A stretch of 64,000 bases of DNA from Bog-532 sp963775825 (GTDB taxonomy: Bacteria; Actinomycetota; Actinomycetes; Streptosporangiales; Streptosporangiaceae), in assembly GCA_963775825.1 (NCBI GenBank), contig CAVZKY010000043.1, forward strand, positions 257,097 to 321,096. Reading direction: 5' to 3'. The notes under the pieces are model-generated. The model was not told the DNA's origin, did no database searches, and saw nothing but the letters and a program-made list of their open reading frames with translations. Within the stretch, counting starts at the first letter, position 1. Each line of letters begins with the position of its first letter. The position numbers and the translations under genes are program-made. Shown piece by piece: positions 33,596 to 43,767 of the stretch.

Positions 33596-33749
33596 ACCAG
33601 AGCCCGCCGGGATACCCCTGCCGCGCCTGCTGCTGATGCCTGAGCCCAACTGCGCACTGACGGACTGATCACCGACAGCCAGATCAGGGCGGCCTGCACG
33701 GTGGCGGCGCTGCTCCTTCTGTATCACACCGGGCCCGGGTAGCGGGACA

Positions 33750-35315
33750 ATGGCTGCCATGGCCCAGCCAGCGACGGCCGTCAGGCTCGCCGAACTCGTC
33801 GCCGCCCTCTCACTCGGCATTGACCTGGGCTTCGGCCAGCCGATGGAGCATGTCCTGCGTCAGTGCCTGATCGCGATGCGGCTGGCAGGGCGGATGGGCC
33901 TGGACGACGACGCCCTGTCTGCTGTTTATTACACGTCCCTGCTGGTCAACGTCGGCTGCCATACCGATGCGCATGAGCAGGCGAAGTGGTTCGGCGACGA
34001 CATCGAGCTGAAATCGCACAAGTACGACTACGACCAGAAAAGCCTGGTGGCCGCGGCAGCATCATTTCGGCGCCTCGGCCAGGGTCATCCGCCGATGCAC
34101 AGGTTCCGGATCGGGCTAGAGTTCGCGCTGTCAGGCTTCCGCGATCTAGACGGGATGATCGCGCAGCACGCGAACATAGCCTGCTCGCTCGCAGCTGAGC
34201 TCGGCCTGCCAGCTGAGGTACAGAACGCGATCGCAGCATCGTATGAGCGCTGGGATGGCCGCGGCTGGCCCGGCGAGCTGCGCGGCGACTCGGTACCGCT
34301 AGCGTCGCGGCTCGCACAGCTGGCCGAGTACATGGAGGTGGCACATCGCGTCGGGGGCGAGGACGCCGCGGTGGCGATGGCCCGCAAGCGCCGCGGGACG
34401 CAGTTCGACCCCGATCTCGCGAACCTGATCTGCACCGACACAGTCGAGATCCTTGGCGGCCTCGGCACCGCCCGGACGTGGGACGCGGTGATCGGCGCTG
34501 AGCCCGCGCTGAGCATGACACTGTCCGGCGGGCAACTCGATGCGGCGCTGCTCGGAGTCGCGAACTTCGTGGACCTGAAGTCGCCGTACATGCTCGGCCA
34601 CGCCAGCGCGGTGGCCAAGCTCGCCAGCATTGCCGGCGCCACGCTCGGCCTGGACGACGGCGAGGTAGAACTGCTGCGCCGGGCCGCGCTGGTCAGTGGC
34701 CTGGGCAGGCTGGGCATCTCGAATTCGATCTGGGATAAGTCCGGGCCGCTCGGCGCCGGCGAGCGGGAACGGGTGCGCCTGCAGCCGTACCTGACCGAAC
34801 GGATGCTGCAGCAGTCCGGCTGCCTAGCGTCACTCGGCTCGGCCGCGGTGCTACTGCGTGAGCGGCTCGATGGCTCGGGATATCCGCGCGGCCTCGCCGG
34901 GAACGCCATCTCGGTACCCGGCCGGATCCTCGGTGCCGCTGACGCATACCAGGCCATGCGCGAGCCTCGGCCGTATCGCAGCGCGCTGTCCGGGGGCGAT
35001 GCTGCCGCCGAGCTTCGCGCCGAGGCCACAGCAGGCCGGCTAGCCAGCGACGAGGTTGAGGCGGTGCTCTCGGCCGCAGGTCACCCAACCTTGCGCCGGC
35101 GAGATCGTCCGGCGAATCTCACCCATCGCGAGGTCGACGTCCTGCGCCTGGTCGCGCGGGGCCTGTCCAGCAGGCAGATCGCCGACCGCCTGGTCATATC
35201 GCCGAAGACGGCGCGCAATCACATCGAGCACATCTACGCCAAGATCGGCGCGTCCAGCAGGGCTTCCGCGAGCCTGTTCGCAATGCGGAACGGCCTGCTG
35301 CCCGACTTCGACTAA
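33750..35315 (+). CDS. Degenerate HD-GYP protein with LuxR HTH
   Basis: About 521 residues. Two HD-like halves: the first has DALSAVYYTSLLVNVGCHTD and WDGRGWPGELRGDSVPLASR, the second RRAALVSGLGRLGISNSIWD, then SGPLGAGERE and RLDGSGYPRGL. Both GYP-like turns survive, but the second HD doublet is replaced (LVSGLGRLG where LHDIGKLG is usual) and the first is atypical. A LuxR HTH closes the protein (NLTHREVDVLRLVARGLSSR, VISPKTARNHIEHIYAKIGA). It may sense cyclic-di-GMP or another ligand rather than hydrolyse it. ATG 33762 is an alternative start. Confidence 0.85.
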   Translation: MAAMAQPATAVRLAELVAALSLGIDLGFGQPMEHVLRQCLIAMRLAGRMGLDDDALSAVYYTSLLVNVGCHTDAHEQAKWFGDDIELKSHKYDYDQKSLVAAAASFRRLGQGHPPMHRFRIGLEFALSGFRDLDGMIAQHANIACSLAAELGLPAEVQNAIAASYERWDGRGWPGELRGDSVPLASRLAQLAEYMEVAHRVGGEDAAVAMARKRRGTQFDPDLANLICTDTVEILGGLGTARTWDAVIGAEPALSMTLSGGQLDAALLGVANFVDLKSPYMLGHASAVAKLASIAGATLGLDDGEVELLRRAALVSGLGRLGISNSIWDKSGPLGAGERERVRLQPYLTERMLQQSGCLASLGSAAVLLRERLDGSGYPRGLAGNAISVPGRILGAADAYQAMREPRPYRSALSGGDAAAELRAEATAGRLASDEVEAVLSAAGHPTLRRRDRPANLTHREVDVLRLVARGLSSRQIADRLVISPKTARNHIEHIYAKIGASSRASASLFAMRNGLLPDFD

Positions 35316-35418
35316 CTGGCCGCCGAAGATGGGGCAACTGCCTCATGCGCTAGGCACCGGCCCGAAGTTACCGTCGCCGGTACAAGCTCGAACCGGCAGC
35401 TAACAATAGGAGCACACC

Positions 35419-35790
35419 ATGCCTGCGTTCTCGAAGGACACCGCACCGAACGTTCAGGATTCCGGCCCTGCGGTCGACCGCGGCGGAGAGCTGGAGGGCT
35501 ACACGGCCAACTTCGTCACGATCCGACAGGCGCATTCGCTGGCGGCCATGCTCAAGGGCCTTCCCGGCGACAGCTGCCAGTGCCCACACTGGGGCTACCT
35601 GCTAGCCGGGACGATTACGGTCAGCTACGCCGATCACGAGGAGACATACCGGGCGGGAGATGCCTTCTACATGCCGCCAGGTCACGTACCTGCCGCCGAA
35701 ACCGGCACGGAGTTCCTCCAGTTCAGTCCCACCGATCAGCTGGCCGCGACACTTGCCGGGATAAAGGCCAACGCCGCAGCCATGCAGGCT
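35419..35790 (+). CDS. Cupin-domain protein, stop codon lost
   Basis: About 124 residues match a compact cupin family: PAVDRGGELEGYTANFVTIR, DSCQCPHWGYLLAGTITVSY and AGDAFYMPPGHVPAAETGTE. The frame does not end where relatives end (after NAAAMQ near 35785) but runs on, in frame, through a linker into the first part of the ATPase pseudogene and stops at 36624. The listed end is therefore the end of the cupin fold, not a stop codon. The ATG follows ATAGGAGCACACC. Confidence 0.65.
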
Positions 35791-35901
35791 GACCGGCAGG
35801 CTCGGTTGGGCAGGCGGGAGTGCTGGATGACCGCCTCGTCGCGGCCATCACCGTTGCGGGTCGGCTTGGCGCCGGGGCGCGGGACGGGACACACTCGCGG
35901 T

Positions 35902-38340
35902 ATGGCCGATGTGCTGTGCCCGGTGGTGGTGGGGCGAGAGGCGGAGGTTGGCGTGCTGCGGGCGGCGCTGGGCGCTGCCGCTGATGGCGCGGGCGGCTTG
36001 GTGTTCGTGACTGGCGAGGCGGGCATCGGCAAGTCCCGGCTTGTTCGCGAGGTGGCCAGCGAGGCCAGGGCGCGGGACGTGGGGGTGGTTGCCGGCCGGG
36101 CGGTCCCCGGCGGCGCCAGTGCCCCGTATCGGCCGTTGACTGAGGCGCTGCTCCAGGCGCTGCGTGATCGTAGTGTCGCGGATGACAGGGACCTTGCGCC
36201 GTGGCTGCCTGCGCTCGGGGCGATAGTGCCGGCCCGGCCTGGGCGGCGGGGGCCATGGACAACGCCGGCGGTGCGGGGCGAGGCTGCGTTTGCTGCGGCG
36301 GCTGGCCCGGCCCGGCGCGCTGGTCGTGGTGCTCGAGGATCTGCATTGGGCCGATCCGGACACCCTTGCGGTCATCGAGTATCTCGGCGACAACATCTGG
36401 TGCGAGCCGCTGCTGTGCGTGGCGACGTGCCGGAGCGAGCAGCCATCTGCTGCGCTGGACCTGATGCGCCGCGTGCACGGGCGCCGCAGTGCGACTCACG
36501 TGTCGCTTGGCCGGCTGGACGAGGAGCATGTCGCCGTCATGGTGCGGGCATGCATGCCCGGGGCGGGCGCCGGCGTCGTCGCCCGTGTGCAGCACGCGGC
36601 CGAGGGGGTGCCCTTCCTTGTTGAGGAGGTGCTGGCGTCACCCGGGGTGCCCAGCTCGTTCGCGGACATGGTCCGGGTCCGCCTGGCCGGCCTGGGCGAG
36701 GATGAGCGGCGGGTGCTGCAGCTGGCTGCCGTGTTTGGCCGCCTTCGACTGGCGGCTGCTGCCTGCGGCGACGGGGCTGGCCGCCAGCGTGGTAACTGTC
36801 GCTCTGGAACGCGGCGTCGGCTGTCAGCTGCTCACGGTCGGGGGTGAGGAGTTCCGTTTCCGCCACGCGCTGACACGGGATGCCGTGGTGGGACAGCTGC
36901 TGCCACCCACACGGGCCGTGCTCGCCGGCGGCGCGCTCGCGGCCGTCGAGGCGGCTCACCCGGATCTGCGCGGCTCATGGCGCGATGTGGCCGCGGACCT
37001 GGCCGCCCAGTGCGGTGACCGCGACCGGGCTGGTGTCCTGCTGACCTCCTCTGGCAGCGCGTCACTCCAGCGAGGGGGCTCGCAACCGCTGTCGACACGC
37101 TCCGGCGTGCCGTAGGGCTGCTCGACGATAGTGACCGGCGCGCCCCCGCCGAGGCGAGACTGGTCGAGGCGCTGGCGCTGGCGGGACGGGTCGATGAAGC
37201 AATGGCAGTCGGTGATCGCCTTATCGCCCAGCTCGGTCAGGGCGGCGCCGCGGCGGCCGCGCGCGCGCCGAGGTCCACCTTCAGCTCGCTCACGCCGCTG
37301 CGGCGGCGACGAGGTGGCCAGCGGCCAGCGTGCATCTCGACGCTGCCAAGGGGTTGCTGGCGGCAGACCCCGAGCCGGCACTCGCTGCCCGCGCGGCGGT
37401 CCTTGAGGCCGAGGTGGCGTTCGCCGGCAACGACGTCGATGCTGCTCGCCGCCTGGCCGAGAACGTGCTGACCTCGGGCGATGCAGGCCCGGAGGTCTGC
37501 TGTCACGCGCTTGAGCTGGTGGGGCGAAGCCAGCGCACCAATGATCTCGACGCGGCGCGGCAAACGTTCGAGCGGGCGTTGGCTACCGCGGATGCCGCTC
37601 ATCTTCAGATCTGGCGGCTGCGTGCGCTGCATGAGCTGGGCACGATCGAGATGTTCGATCACGCCGGTACCGGGCGCCTGTTCGAGGCGAGCCGGACCGC
37701 GGACGACCTTGGTGCCCTGAGCACTGCCGCTGTTCTGGACCTGCAGCTGCTGCTGCCTTCATCTTCCGGTTCGCGCTCGATGCCGCCGAGGCACGCCCGG
37801 GCTGCCCTGGCCATCAGCGAAAGGCTGGGCATGGGTCAGATCCGGGCGATCGCGCTGGTGTTCCTCGGCGAGATCTTCGGGCTCCGGCAGCAACCCGCGG
37901 AGATGGAGCGGTTTCTTGCGCTCGCCGCCTCGGCAGCCCCCGGCGACCCGGAGATCGAGGGCAGCGCCTGGGGCGGCGGCCGGGCCATGATGGCACTACT
38001 CGGTGGTGACAGGGCCGGTGCCATCGACGCCCTCGGCCGGGGCGTTGCCCTGCTGAACACGTTGCCGCAGCAGGGGCCCGCGCACTACCGGGGCCTGTGG
38101 CCCTTGCTGCTGGCCAGCGCCGGCGACGAGCGGGCGGAGGCCACCCTCGACGAGGCACGCCGTTTCGGGGTCACCGTGAACCGGGTCAACCGCGGCCTGC
38201 TCGGCTACGCCGGCGCCATTGTGGCCGGGCGGCGAGGCGCTAGCCAGTCCATCCGGCAATCCCGCTGCGGCAAAGATGGCGATGCCTCTCCCGCCATCGC
38301 CGGGCGCTATATGAGCAGCACATTGATCCCGGTGGCCTGA
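35902..38340 (+). pseudogene. LAL-type AAA ATPase regulator, decayed, HTH missing
   Basis: From MADVLCPVVVGREAEVGVLR and the Walker A FVTGEAGIGKSRLVREV (near 36010) the frame shifts near 36230 to LLRRLARPGALVVVLEDLHW (Walker B) and again near 36745 to FDWRLLPAATGLAASVVTVA. Further shifts near 37050-37290 precede the TPR-like helical region up to 38340. The C-terminal LuxR HTH expected for LAL regulators is absent. At least four frameshifts and a 3' truncation mark this as dead. Confidence 0.8.
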
Positions 38341-38928
38341 GAACGAGAGCCTGGCGCCGGAGGAGACGCCCGCCCATGCCGCGGAGCGCCCTATGGGTTT
38401 GGCCGGGTTACCGCTTCGGGCGTGCCGGGTGGGACGGGGGAAGGGCGATCACCGGGCAAGGAAAGGCCGGCACCTGACCGGGCCACTGACCGGGCCGGGA
38501 AGAGGGCGTGAGGTCTGTACCACCCCAACCACCCGAACGGGGCTCCTGCCTGCCTTCTGTGCGCCAACAAGGCGAGACGCGGACCGGCCTGAGTGCGCGT
38601 GGTACCCCCGGCGCGCGACTCGCGCAAACTGTAATTACCCTGGTCAGCCACCAAATGGCGGCTGCCGTAATAGGCTACGTAGCCGTTCTGTGAACGGCCG
38701 AACAAGAGCCATTCTCGCCCCCCGCGCTGGCGACGACTCTGGCCATTCTCGCCGCCGTGGCGACGACCTCGTGACGGTCTTGCGGCTGCCGAACCTGAGA
38801 GAGCGGACTCGGGGTGCCTGCGCTTGACCGTCGGGACAGTTCACCGTTACTGTGCACATTGCGGAGGCCACGCCACTATCTGCTGGGCGGTAAGCAACTC
38901 TCTTGGGCGCACGTGAAGCGGGGCAGAG
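38341..38928. other. Intergenic stretch with imperfect direct repeats
   Basis: No gene is supported in nearly 590 bp. GCCATTCTCGCC followed by GGCGACGAC occurs twice in tandem near 38709-38770 (about 35-bp period), and CTGACCGGGCC twice near 38475-38500. Confidence 0.5.
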
Positions 38929-40712
38929 ATGAATGCACTCACGCGGTCATATACGAACGCTCGCACCGGGGCTAACACGGCGGAGACCGTTCTCACACCG
39001 GCGCTGGTTGGCAGCAATCTGCTCGTCAAGCACTTCAGCCTCGATGTGAACGACGATCCCCGTATTGAGGCGCAGCCTTTGTTTGCTTCCGGCGTCCAGA
39101 TCGGCGGTCAGGCACCTCGCGATATTGTCTACGTCTGCACAATGGCGAACAACGTGTGGGCCTTCGATGCCGACACCGGTCAAGCGGTCTGGCCTAAGCC
39201 CGCAAATCTGGGAACACCGATTTCACCGACCCCGGCTGACCACATTGACCTCCATAACATTAACGTTCATTGGGGCATCCTCAGCACGCCAGTGATCGAT
39301 CTCGCAACCAGCACGATGTACATCGTCTGCTGGACAAGCCAGAACGGAAGTGTCGCCAAGGCGCAATTTCAGGTCCACGCACTGGACATCACCACGGGAC
39401 AGCCGCGTCAGCAGCCAATAACGATCGCGGCGGACGCCGCGGCACAAGGCGCTCCCGGCGTGCTCTTCGCGCCCTCGCGCAACAAACAGCGAGCCGCACT
39501 TCTGCTCACGACAACGCCCGCCGCGGGCGGCGCGGGCGGCGCGGCAAACAAGACCCTCTTCGCCGCTTTTGCGACGACGCATGAGAACCCGGATGACCCG
39601 GGGACGCACGGCTGGATCATCGCCTTCGACGTGGACGCATTCCGGCAGACCGCCGCGTGGTGTACCACGCCGCACGGGAACGGTTGCGGGATCTGGCAAG
39701 GCGGTGGCGGTATCGCCGCGGACGATGCGGGCGACCTGTACGTCATGACCGGCAACTACGGGGTCGAGGTGGCACCGCCGGCCGGGGACCTGCCGCAGAG
39801 CATCGTCAAGCTGCACTACACGCCGCCGGCCGCCGCCAACGCGGCGGAAGCCTCGGCGCCGTCGCCTGGTTCACGCCCTTTCACGACTCCGACCGCAACC
39901 CCAACGGCGACGATGACTTCCAGGACTACGACCTCGGATCGGCGGGGCCGCTCGTTATCCCCGGCCTGGGCCTGGTCGCCGGCGCCGGCAAGGACGGCGT
40001 GCTCTACGTGCTCGGCCAGGACACGGCCGGGTTCGGCCAGGGCAGCAACTTTGCCGTGCTCAAGGAGCCGCCGATTTTCTATACCTACTTCCCCGGCTTC
40101 GGCATCGACGCGTCGTTGGTGCACAACCTGGACCACCTGTACGACGGGAAGACACATCACCTGCATGGCGGCTCAGTGTTCTGGCAGAGCCCGACGCATG
40201 GCCCGATGCTGTTTTGCTGGGGGGAGAACGAGCACCTGCGAGCGTGGACAGTGGACCCGTCGGGTAAAGTGACCTTTTTCGCCAAGAGCGCCGAAACCGC
40301 GTCGGCGGGTGCGGGCGGCAGAGGCGGAATGCCCGGGGGTATGCTGGCCCTCTCTTCAAACGACGGCCAGCCAAACACCGGGATCATCTGGGCGCTCGCG
40401 CCTATCTCAGGCGATGCAAACAGTTTCGTCGTACCGGGGATCTTGCGCGCCTACGACGCGGAAAAGCTCGATCCGGTGCCCAATGCGGACGGGTCGCCAC
40501 GGCTGAAGCTGCTCTGGGACAGCACCCACATCCCCGGTAACACCTTCGATCATTGCAAGTTCTGCCCGCCTGTTATCGCCAATGGAAAGGTGTTCGCGCC
40601 CACCTACGACGGCAGAATCGACGTCTACGGCCCCGTCAGCGTGGCAGCTGGCCCGATCCCCACCAACGCCAATCCGCTGCATGTGGTGGCAAGCCTGCAA
40701 AAGAAGCCATGA
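38929..40712 (+). pseudogene. PQQ-like beta-propeller protein, one frameshift
   Basis: About 590 residues if repaired. First part (ATG 38929): RIEAQPLFASGVQIGGQAPR, DIVYVCTMANNVWAFDADTG, then HWGILSTPVIDLATSTMYIV, all typical propeller blades. Near 39840 coding moves to another frame: GAVAWFTPFHDSDRNPNGDD, LVIPGLGLVAGAGKDGVLYV, NGKVFAPTYDGRIDVYG. It ends at 40712. The pattern fits pyrrolo-quinoline-quinone-like propeller proteins without the dehydrogenase motifs. No signal peptide seen. Probably a single indel. Confidence 0.75.
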
Positions 40713-40980
40713 TGCCCTTTCCCCTCGCCCCGGTCCTGGCGCTGGGCCTCGATGGCTTCAACGTCTGTGCCGGCCCATCTCAATGGTATAAAGAGGCTGC
40801 CTGAAAATCGGCGGCGGCCACGCCGTACACCCAAACCGCAAGGTCACGGAATGTTACGCCTGGCGACCGAATGTTGCACGAGTGCAGCACCTTACCTACC
40901 AGAGGGCGCTCGGCCGGGCCCGGTCCGTGCCGCCGAGCGATCTGCTGGGGCCTAGCGCCGCAGACGGCTACCCACGCGGA

Positions 40981-41029
40981 GCCGCCCAGTCCGTACTACC
41001 GGCCGTGGAGTCCGAAGTAACTGGGCGGC
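40981..41029. terminator. 10-bp inverted repeat, possible terminator
   Basis: GCCGCCCAGT (40981-40990) pairs perfectly with ACTGGGCGGC (41020-41029) around a 29-base loop. It lies in the 410-bp gap between the propeller gene and the methyltransferase gene; nothing else is supported in that gap. Confidence 0.45.
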
Positions 41030-41122
41030 CGGGCTGCAGCCGCGCGGCCCGGCTGCCGCGAACGCACGGCTGCGGCGCGAGAGACTGGGCCCGGGACCAC
41101 GATTCTGCGGAGGCACTGACTG

Positions 41123-41728
41123 ATGACGGAACAGGCGCACCCAGAGTGGGACGCCAGCTACACGGCCGACGCGCCGGCCCCGTGGGACATCGGCAGGCCG
41201 CAGCCGGCTTTTGTCCGGCTCGCCGACGAGGGCCGCCTGACCGGGCGCCTTCTCGACGCTGGCTGCGGCACCGGCGAGAACGCGCTGCTCGCAGCCAGTC
41301 GTGGCGCCGACGTCACCGGCATCGACGTCGCGCCGGCCGCGATCGCGCGGGCGCGGGCGAAAGCGTCCGAGCGCGGGCTGACCGCGCGGTTCGAAGTCGC
41401 AGACGCACTCGGCCTCGGCCGTCTCGGCCGCAGTCTCGACACCGTGATCGACAGCGGGGTCTTCCACGTATTCGGCGACGACGACCGGGCCCGGTACGTC
41501 GCCAGCCTCGCGGCTGTGCTGAGACCAGCCGGCGCTTGCTACCTCATGTGCTTCAGCGATCGGCAGCCAGGGACCTGGGGCCCGCGCCGCATCCGCGCGG
41601 ACGAGTTGCGCGCGGCGTTCAGCGACGGCTGGGCCGTCGAGTCGATCACCGCCGACGCCTTCGATATCAACCCGATGGATGGCACGACGCAGGCCCAGGC
41701 CTGGCTAGCCGCGATCAGGCGTAACTGA
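41123..41728 (+). CDS. Class I SAM-dependent methyltransferase
   Basis: 201 residues. Motif I LLDAGCGTGENALLAASRGA, motif II GIDVAPAAIARARAKA, and VIDSGVFHVFGDDDRARYVA identify a small-molecule methyltransferase (Methyltransf_25/TehB-like). The DAPAPWDIGRPQPAF N-terminus is typical of the thiol / halide methyltransferase-like subgroup. GGAGG lies about 10 nt upstream of the ATG. Monocistronic. Substrate unknown. Confidence 0.9.
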   Translation: MTEQAHPEWDASYTADAPAPWDIGRPQPAFVRLADEGRLTGRLLDAGCGTGENALLAASRGADVTGIDVAPAAIARARAKASERGLTARFEVADALGLGRLGRSLDTVIDSGVFHVFGDDDRARYVASLAAVLRPAGACYLMCFSDRQPGTWGPRRIRADELRAAFSDGWAVESITADAFDINPMDGTTQAQAWLAAIRRN

Positions 41729-41893
41729 CCACACCACTGAGTACCCCACAGCCGGACGGATCCTGATCTCCCTGAGTACCGGATCCGGGAATGATCGTGG
41801 TGCCCCCAACGCGAGCGCCGTGCAGGGCCTGGCGCGCCTGACACACAGTTGCCGGGGCTGCCCAGGACCGGGGCCGTAGCTTAGCCTGATCCC

Positions 41894-42376
41894 ATGTCAG
41901 CATCTGATGCCGAGCCGGGATCGCCGTCAGCCGGGCCATGGCCGGGGAAGGCGTTCCAGGGCAGCGAGATCACCGTGTACTTCGACGCGCAGCGATGCCG
42001 GCATTTCGCCGAGTGCCTGCGCGGGCTTCCCGAGGTATTCAATGGCAAGCAGCGGCCCTGGATCGCCCCGGGCGCCACGAGCGCGGCGCTGGTCGCCGAG
42101 GTCATCGGCCGCTGCCCGTCCGGGGCCCTGCACTACCAGGCACCTGGTATTGCCGGTGAGCAGCCCGATGTCCCGGCCACTGTCCGCGCCGTCGAGGGCG
42201 GTCCTTTCCTCCTCCGCGGTGATCTGCGGATACAGGCAGCCGGCGGCTGGGTGACCGATACCCGGGCGGCGCTGTGCCGGTGCACTCGCAGCGCCCGCCA
42301 GCCCTTCTGCGATGCTGCGTGCGACGCCCCCGAACCGCCGGGCCCGCCCGATCGCCCGGAAGAACAAAGACCGTGA
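41894..42376 (+). CDS. Ferredoxin-like (Fer4_19) plus CDGSH-type iron-sulfur protein
   Basis: 160 residues with two cluster sites. The N-terminal half (TVYFDAQRCRHFAECLRGLP and IGRCPSGALHYQ) is a divergent 4Fe-4S domain with Cys 35, 41 and 74. The C-terminal half has CRCTRSARQPFCDAAC (128-143), the CDGSH motif in which the fourth ligand, normally His, is Cys 143, and the Gly after Cys-Asp is Ala. Such fusions probably act in electron transfer. A TAGCCT -10 lies 6 nt before the ATG, so leaderless. The His-to-Cys change is visible at codon 42320-42322. Confidence 0.88.
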   Translation: MSASDAEPGSPSAGPWPGKAFQGSEITVYFDAQRCRHFAECLRGLPEVFNGKQRPWIAPGATSAALVAEVIGRCPSGALHYQAPGIAGEQPDVPATVRAVEGGPFLLRGDLRIQAAGGWVTDTRAALCRCTRSARQPFCDAACDAPEPPGPPDRPEEQRP

Positions 42377-42804
42377 TCCGGCAGGACCGATGCGCACAAG
42401 TAACCGCCGATCTTAACGGCTGCGGCATCGTGGCTGAGCGGAGCGGCGAGCGCCCAGATCGGGATGTTCTGCGCTCGTAGTTGCTTGCCGCTAAGTTTCC
42501 CGGAGAGCGTCGGCGGCGCCGTGCGGCTCCCCGGTGACCGGTCCGGCAGTTGGCGGTACCCCGGCTCCGCGCAGCCCCGGCTTCGCGGCGGGCCCGGGCC
42601 GGGGCTCATTCGCACAGCCCGGATAGGGCGCGTCTGAGGACGTCCTGTCCGGTCTTGGCCAGTGGCGGGCTCCGTTCCGCTTACCGGCAGAGCGTGACCG
42701 GGCGGCGCTGGGTCGCCGGGACCGGCGCATTCCGGCGGCCGGATGATCATCGGGCGGGGTCAGGGACAGCCCGGGGACCTGGCGGGGGCTTTGCGCCGCC
42801 ACGG

Positions 42805-42893
42805 TTATCCACATGTCCACAGCCCCGCTCGTCCACATATACACAGGGGGCTGAGCAGCGTATTTACCCAAATTATCCACATACCTATCCACA
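42805..42893 (+). promoter_or_regulatory. Cluster of six DnaA-box-like 9-mers
   Basis: All on the plus strand: TTATCCACA (42805), ATGTCCACA (42813), TCGTCCACA (42829), ATATACACA (42837), TTATCCACA (42873) and CTATCCACA (42885). Two are perfect matches to the DnaA consensus and the others differ by one or two bases. The surrounding DNA is AT-rich relative to the window. No dnaA or dnaN gene is nearby. Could be an element origin, a DnaA-titration site or DnaA-controlled promoter of the hydrolase downstream. Confidence 0.7.
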
Positions 42894-42952
42894 GGGCGTT
42901 ACCCTTGGCAGGCCAAAGGGCTACAGGTGAGCATGAGTCAAGGGAGAAAGCC

Positions 42953-43018
42953 GTGATACCGCGTTACACCCTCCCCCCAGGTGGGCGGGAGATGACCGTC
43001 ACGCGCATCGCCTGCTAG
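42953..43018 (+). CDS. Possible 21-codon leader peptide
   Basis: GTG at 42953 preceded by GGGAGAAAGCC opens MIPRYTLPPGGREMTVTRIA C then TAG. It lies between the DnaA-box cluster and the hydrolase gene. Whether it is translated is unknown; it could be a leader peptide or chance. Confidence 0.3.
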   Translation: MIPRYTLPPGGREMTVTRIAC

Positions 43019-43025
43019 CCAAGGC

Positions 43026-43062
43026 GGTCCCGGCCAGGTGTTCGCAGCACCCAGCCGGGACC
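43026..43062 (+). promoter_or_regulatory. Structured leader hairpin before the LysM/Rpf-like gene
   Basis: GGTCCCGGC (43026-43034) and GCCGGGACC (43054-43062) form a perfect 9-bp stem with a 19-base loop, 34 nt upstream of the ATG at 43096 and ahead of AGGAG (43081-43085). It may be a leader RNA element. It does not show the c-di-AMP (ydaO) riboswitch signature often found before such hydrolases. Confidence 0.4.
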
Positions 43063-43095
43063 TTGTGTCGGACCAACCTTAGGAGCAACCCCGAC

Positions 43096-43733
43096 ATGTT
43101 CAGTATGGCAGTTACCGCACTGGCGAAGTCGCTGATCGTGGCGACGGTTTCACTGCACCCAGCGGCGGCGCCCCCGGCCCCGGCGCACTATATCGCCCGG
43201 CCGGGCGACACCTTGTCCAGCATCGCCCGCCACGAGTACGGCAGCGCGGCCGACTGGCCCGCCCTGTGGTGGATCAACCGGCACGCGGTGCCCAACCCCG
43301 ACGTCATCGCGGCCGGCCAGCGGCTAGCGCTGAGCACCTGGCACCCGCGCCAGGCATGGCTGGACCGGGCCGCCCGGGCCGCCATCCCCATACCGGCGCC
43401 GGCCCGCCGGCGAGCGCGCCCACCATGGCGGTGGCCGCAACCACGGGGCCAGCGCCAGCGCCGGCCGCGGCGACCTCACCCGCGGGCACCTCCAGCGTGG
43501 CGCCGGGCGGCTTCCAGGCGTGCGTGATCGCCCGCGAGTCCGGCGGAAACGCCCAGGCCGTCAACCCGGCCTCCGGTGCGGGCGGCCTCTACCAGTTCCT
43601 GCCCAGCACCTGGCAGAGCCTGGGGTACTCCGGGCTGCCGGAAGACGCGCCCGTCAGCGTGCAGAACGCGGCATTCCAGCAGGCATACGCCCAGTCGGGC
43701 ACCGGCCCATGGGCACCCTCCGACGGGTGCTAA
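43096..43733 (+). pseudogene. LysM plus Rpf-like transglycosylase, frameshifted
   Basis: The ATG at 43096 begins a secretory-like hydrophobic N-terminus (MAVTALAKSLIVATVSLHPA), then a LysM domain (HYIARPGDTLSSIARHEYGS, ALWWINRHAVPNPDVIAAGQ). Near 43390 the frame breaks; the other frame gives an Ala/Pro linker and the Rpf / lytic transglycosylase domain: ACVIARESGGNAQAVNPASG with catalytic Glu, AGGLYQFLPSTWQSLGYSGL and AFQQAYAQSGTGPW, ending at 43733. Repaired length about 210 residues. It would be an exported cell-wall hydrolase that binds peptidoglycan. Confidence 0.8.
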
Positions 43734-43767
43734 CCGCAGCAGTGCGGGCAGTCCCGGCCGGGCCGGC

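Noticed and set aside
42805..42893. Calling the DnaA-box cluster the chromosomal oriC
   Set aside because: dnaA, dnaN and other origin neighbours are absent from the window; only a cluster of boxes can be claimed.
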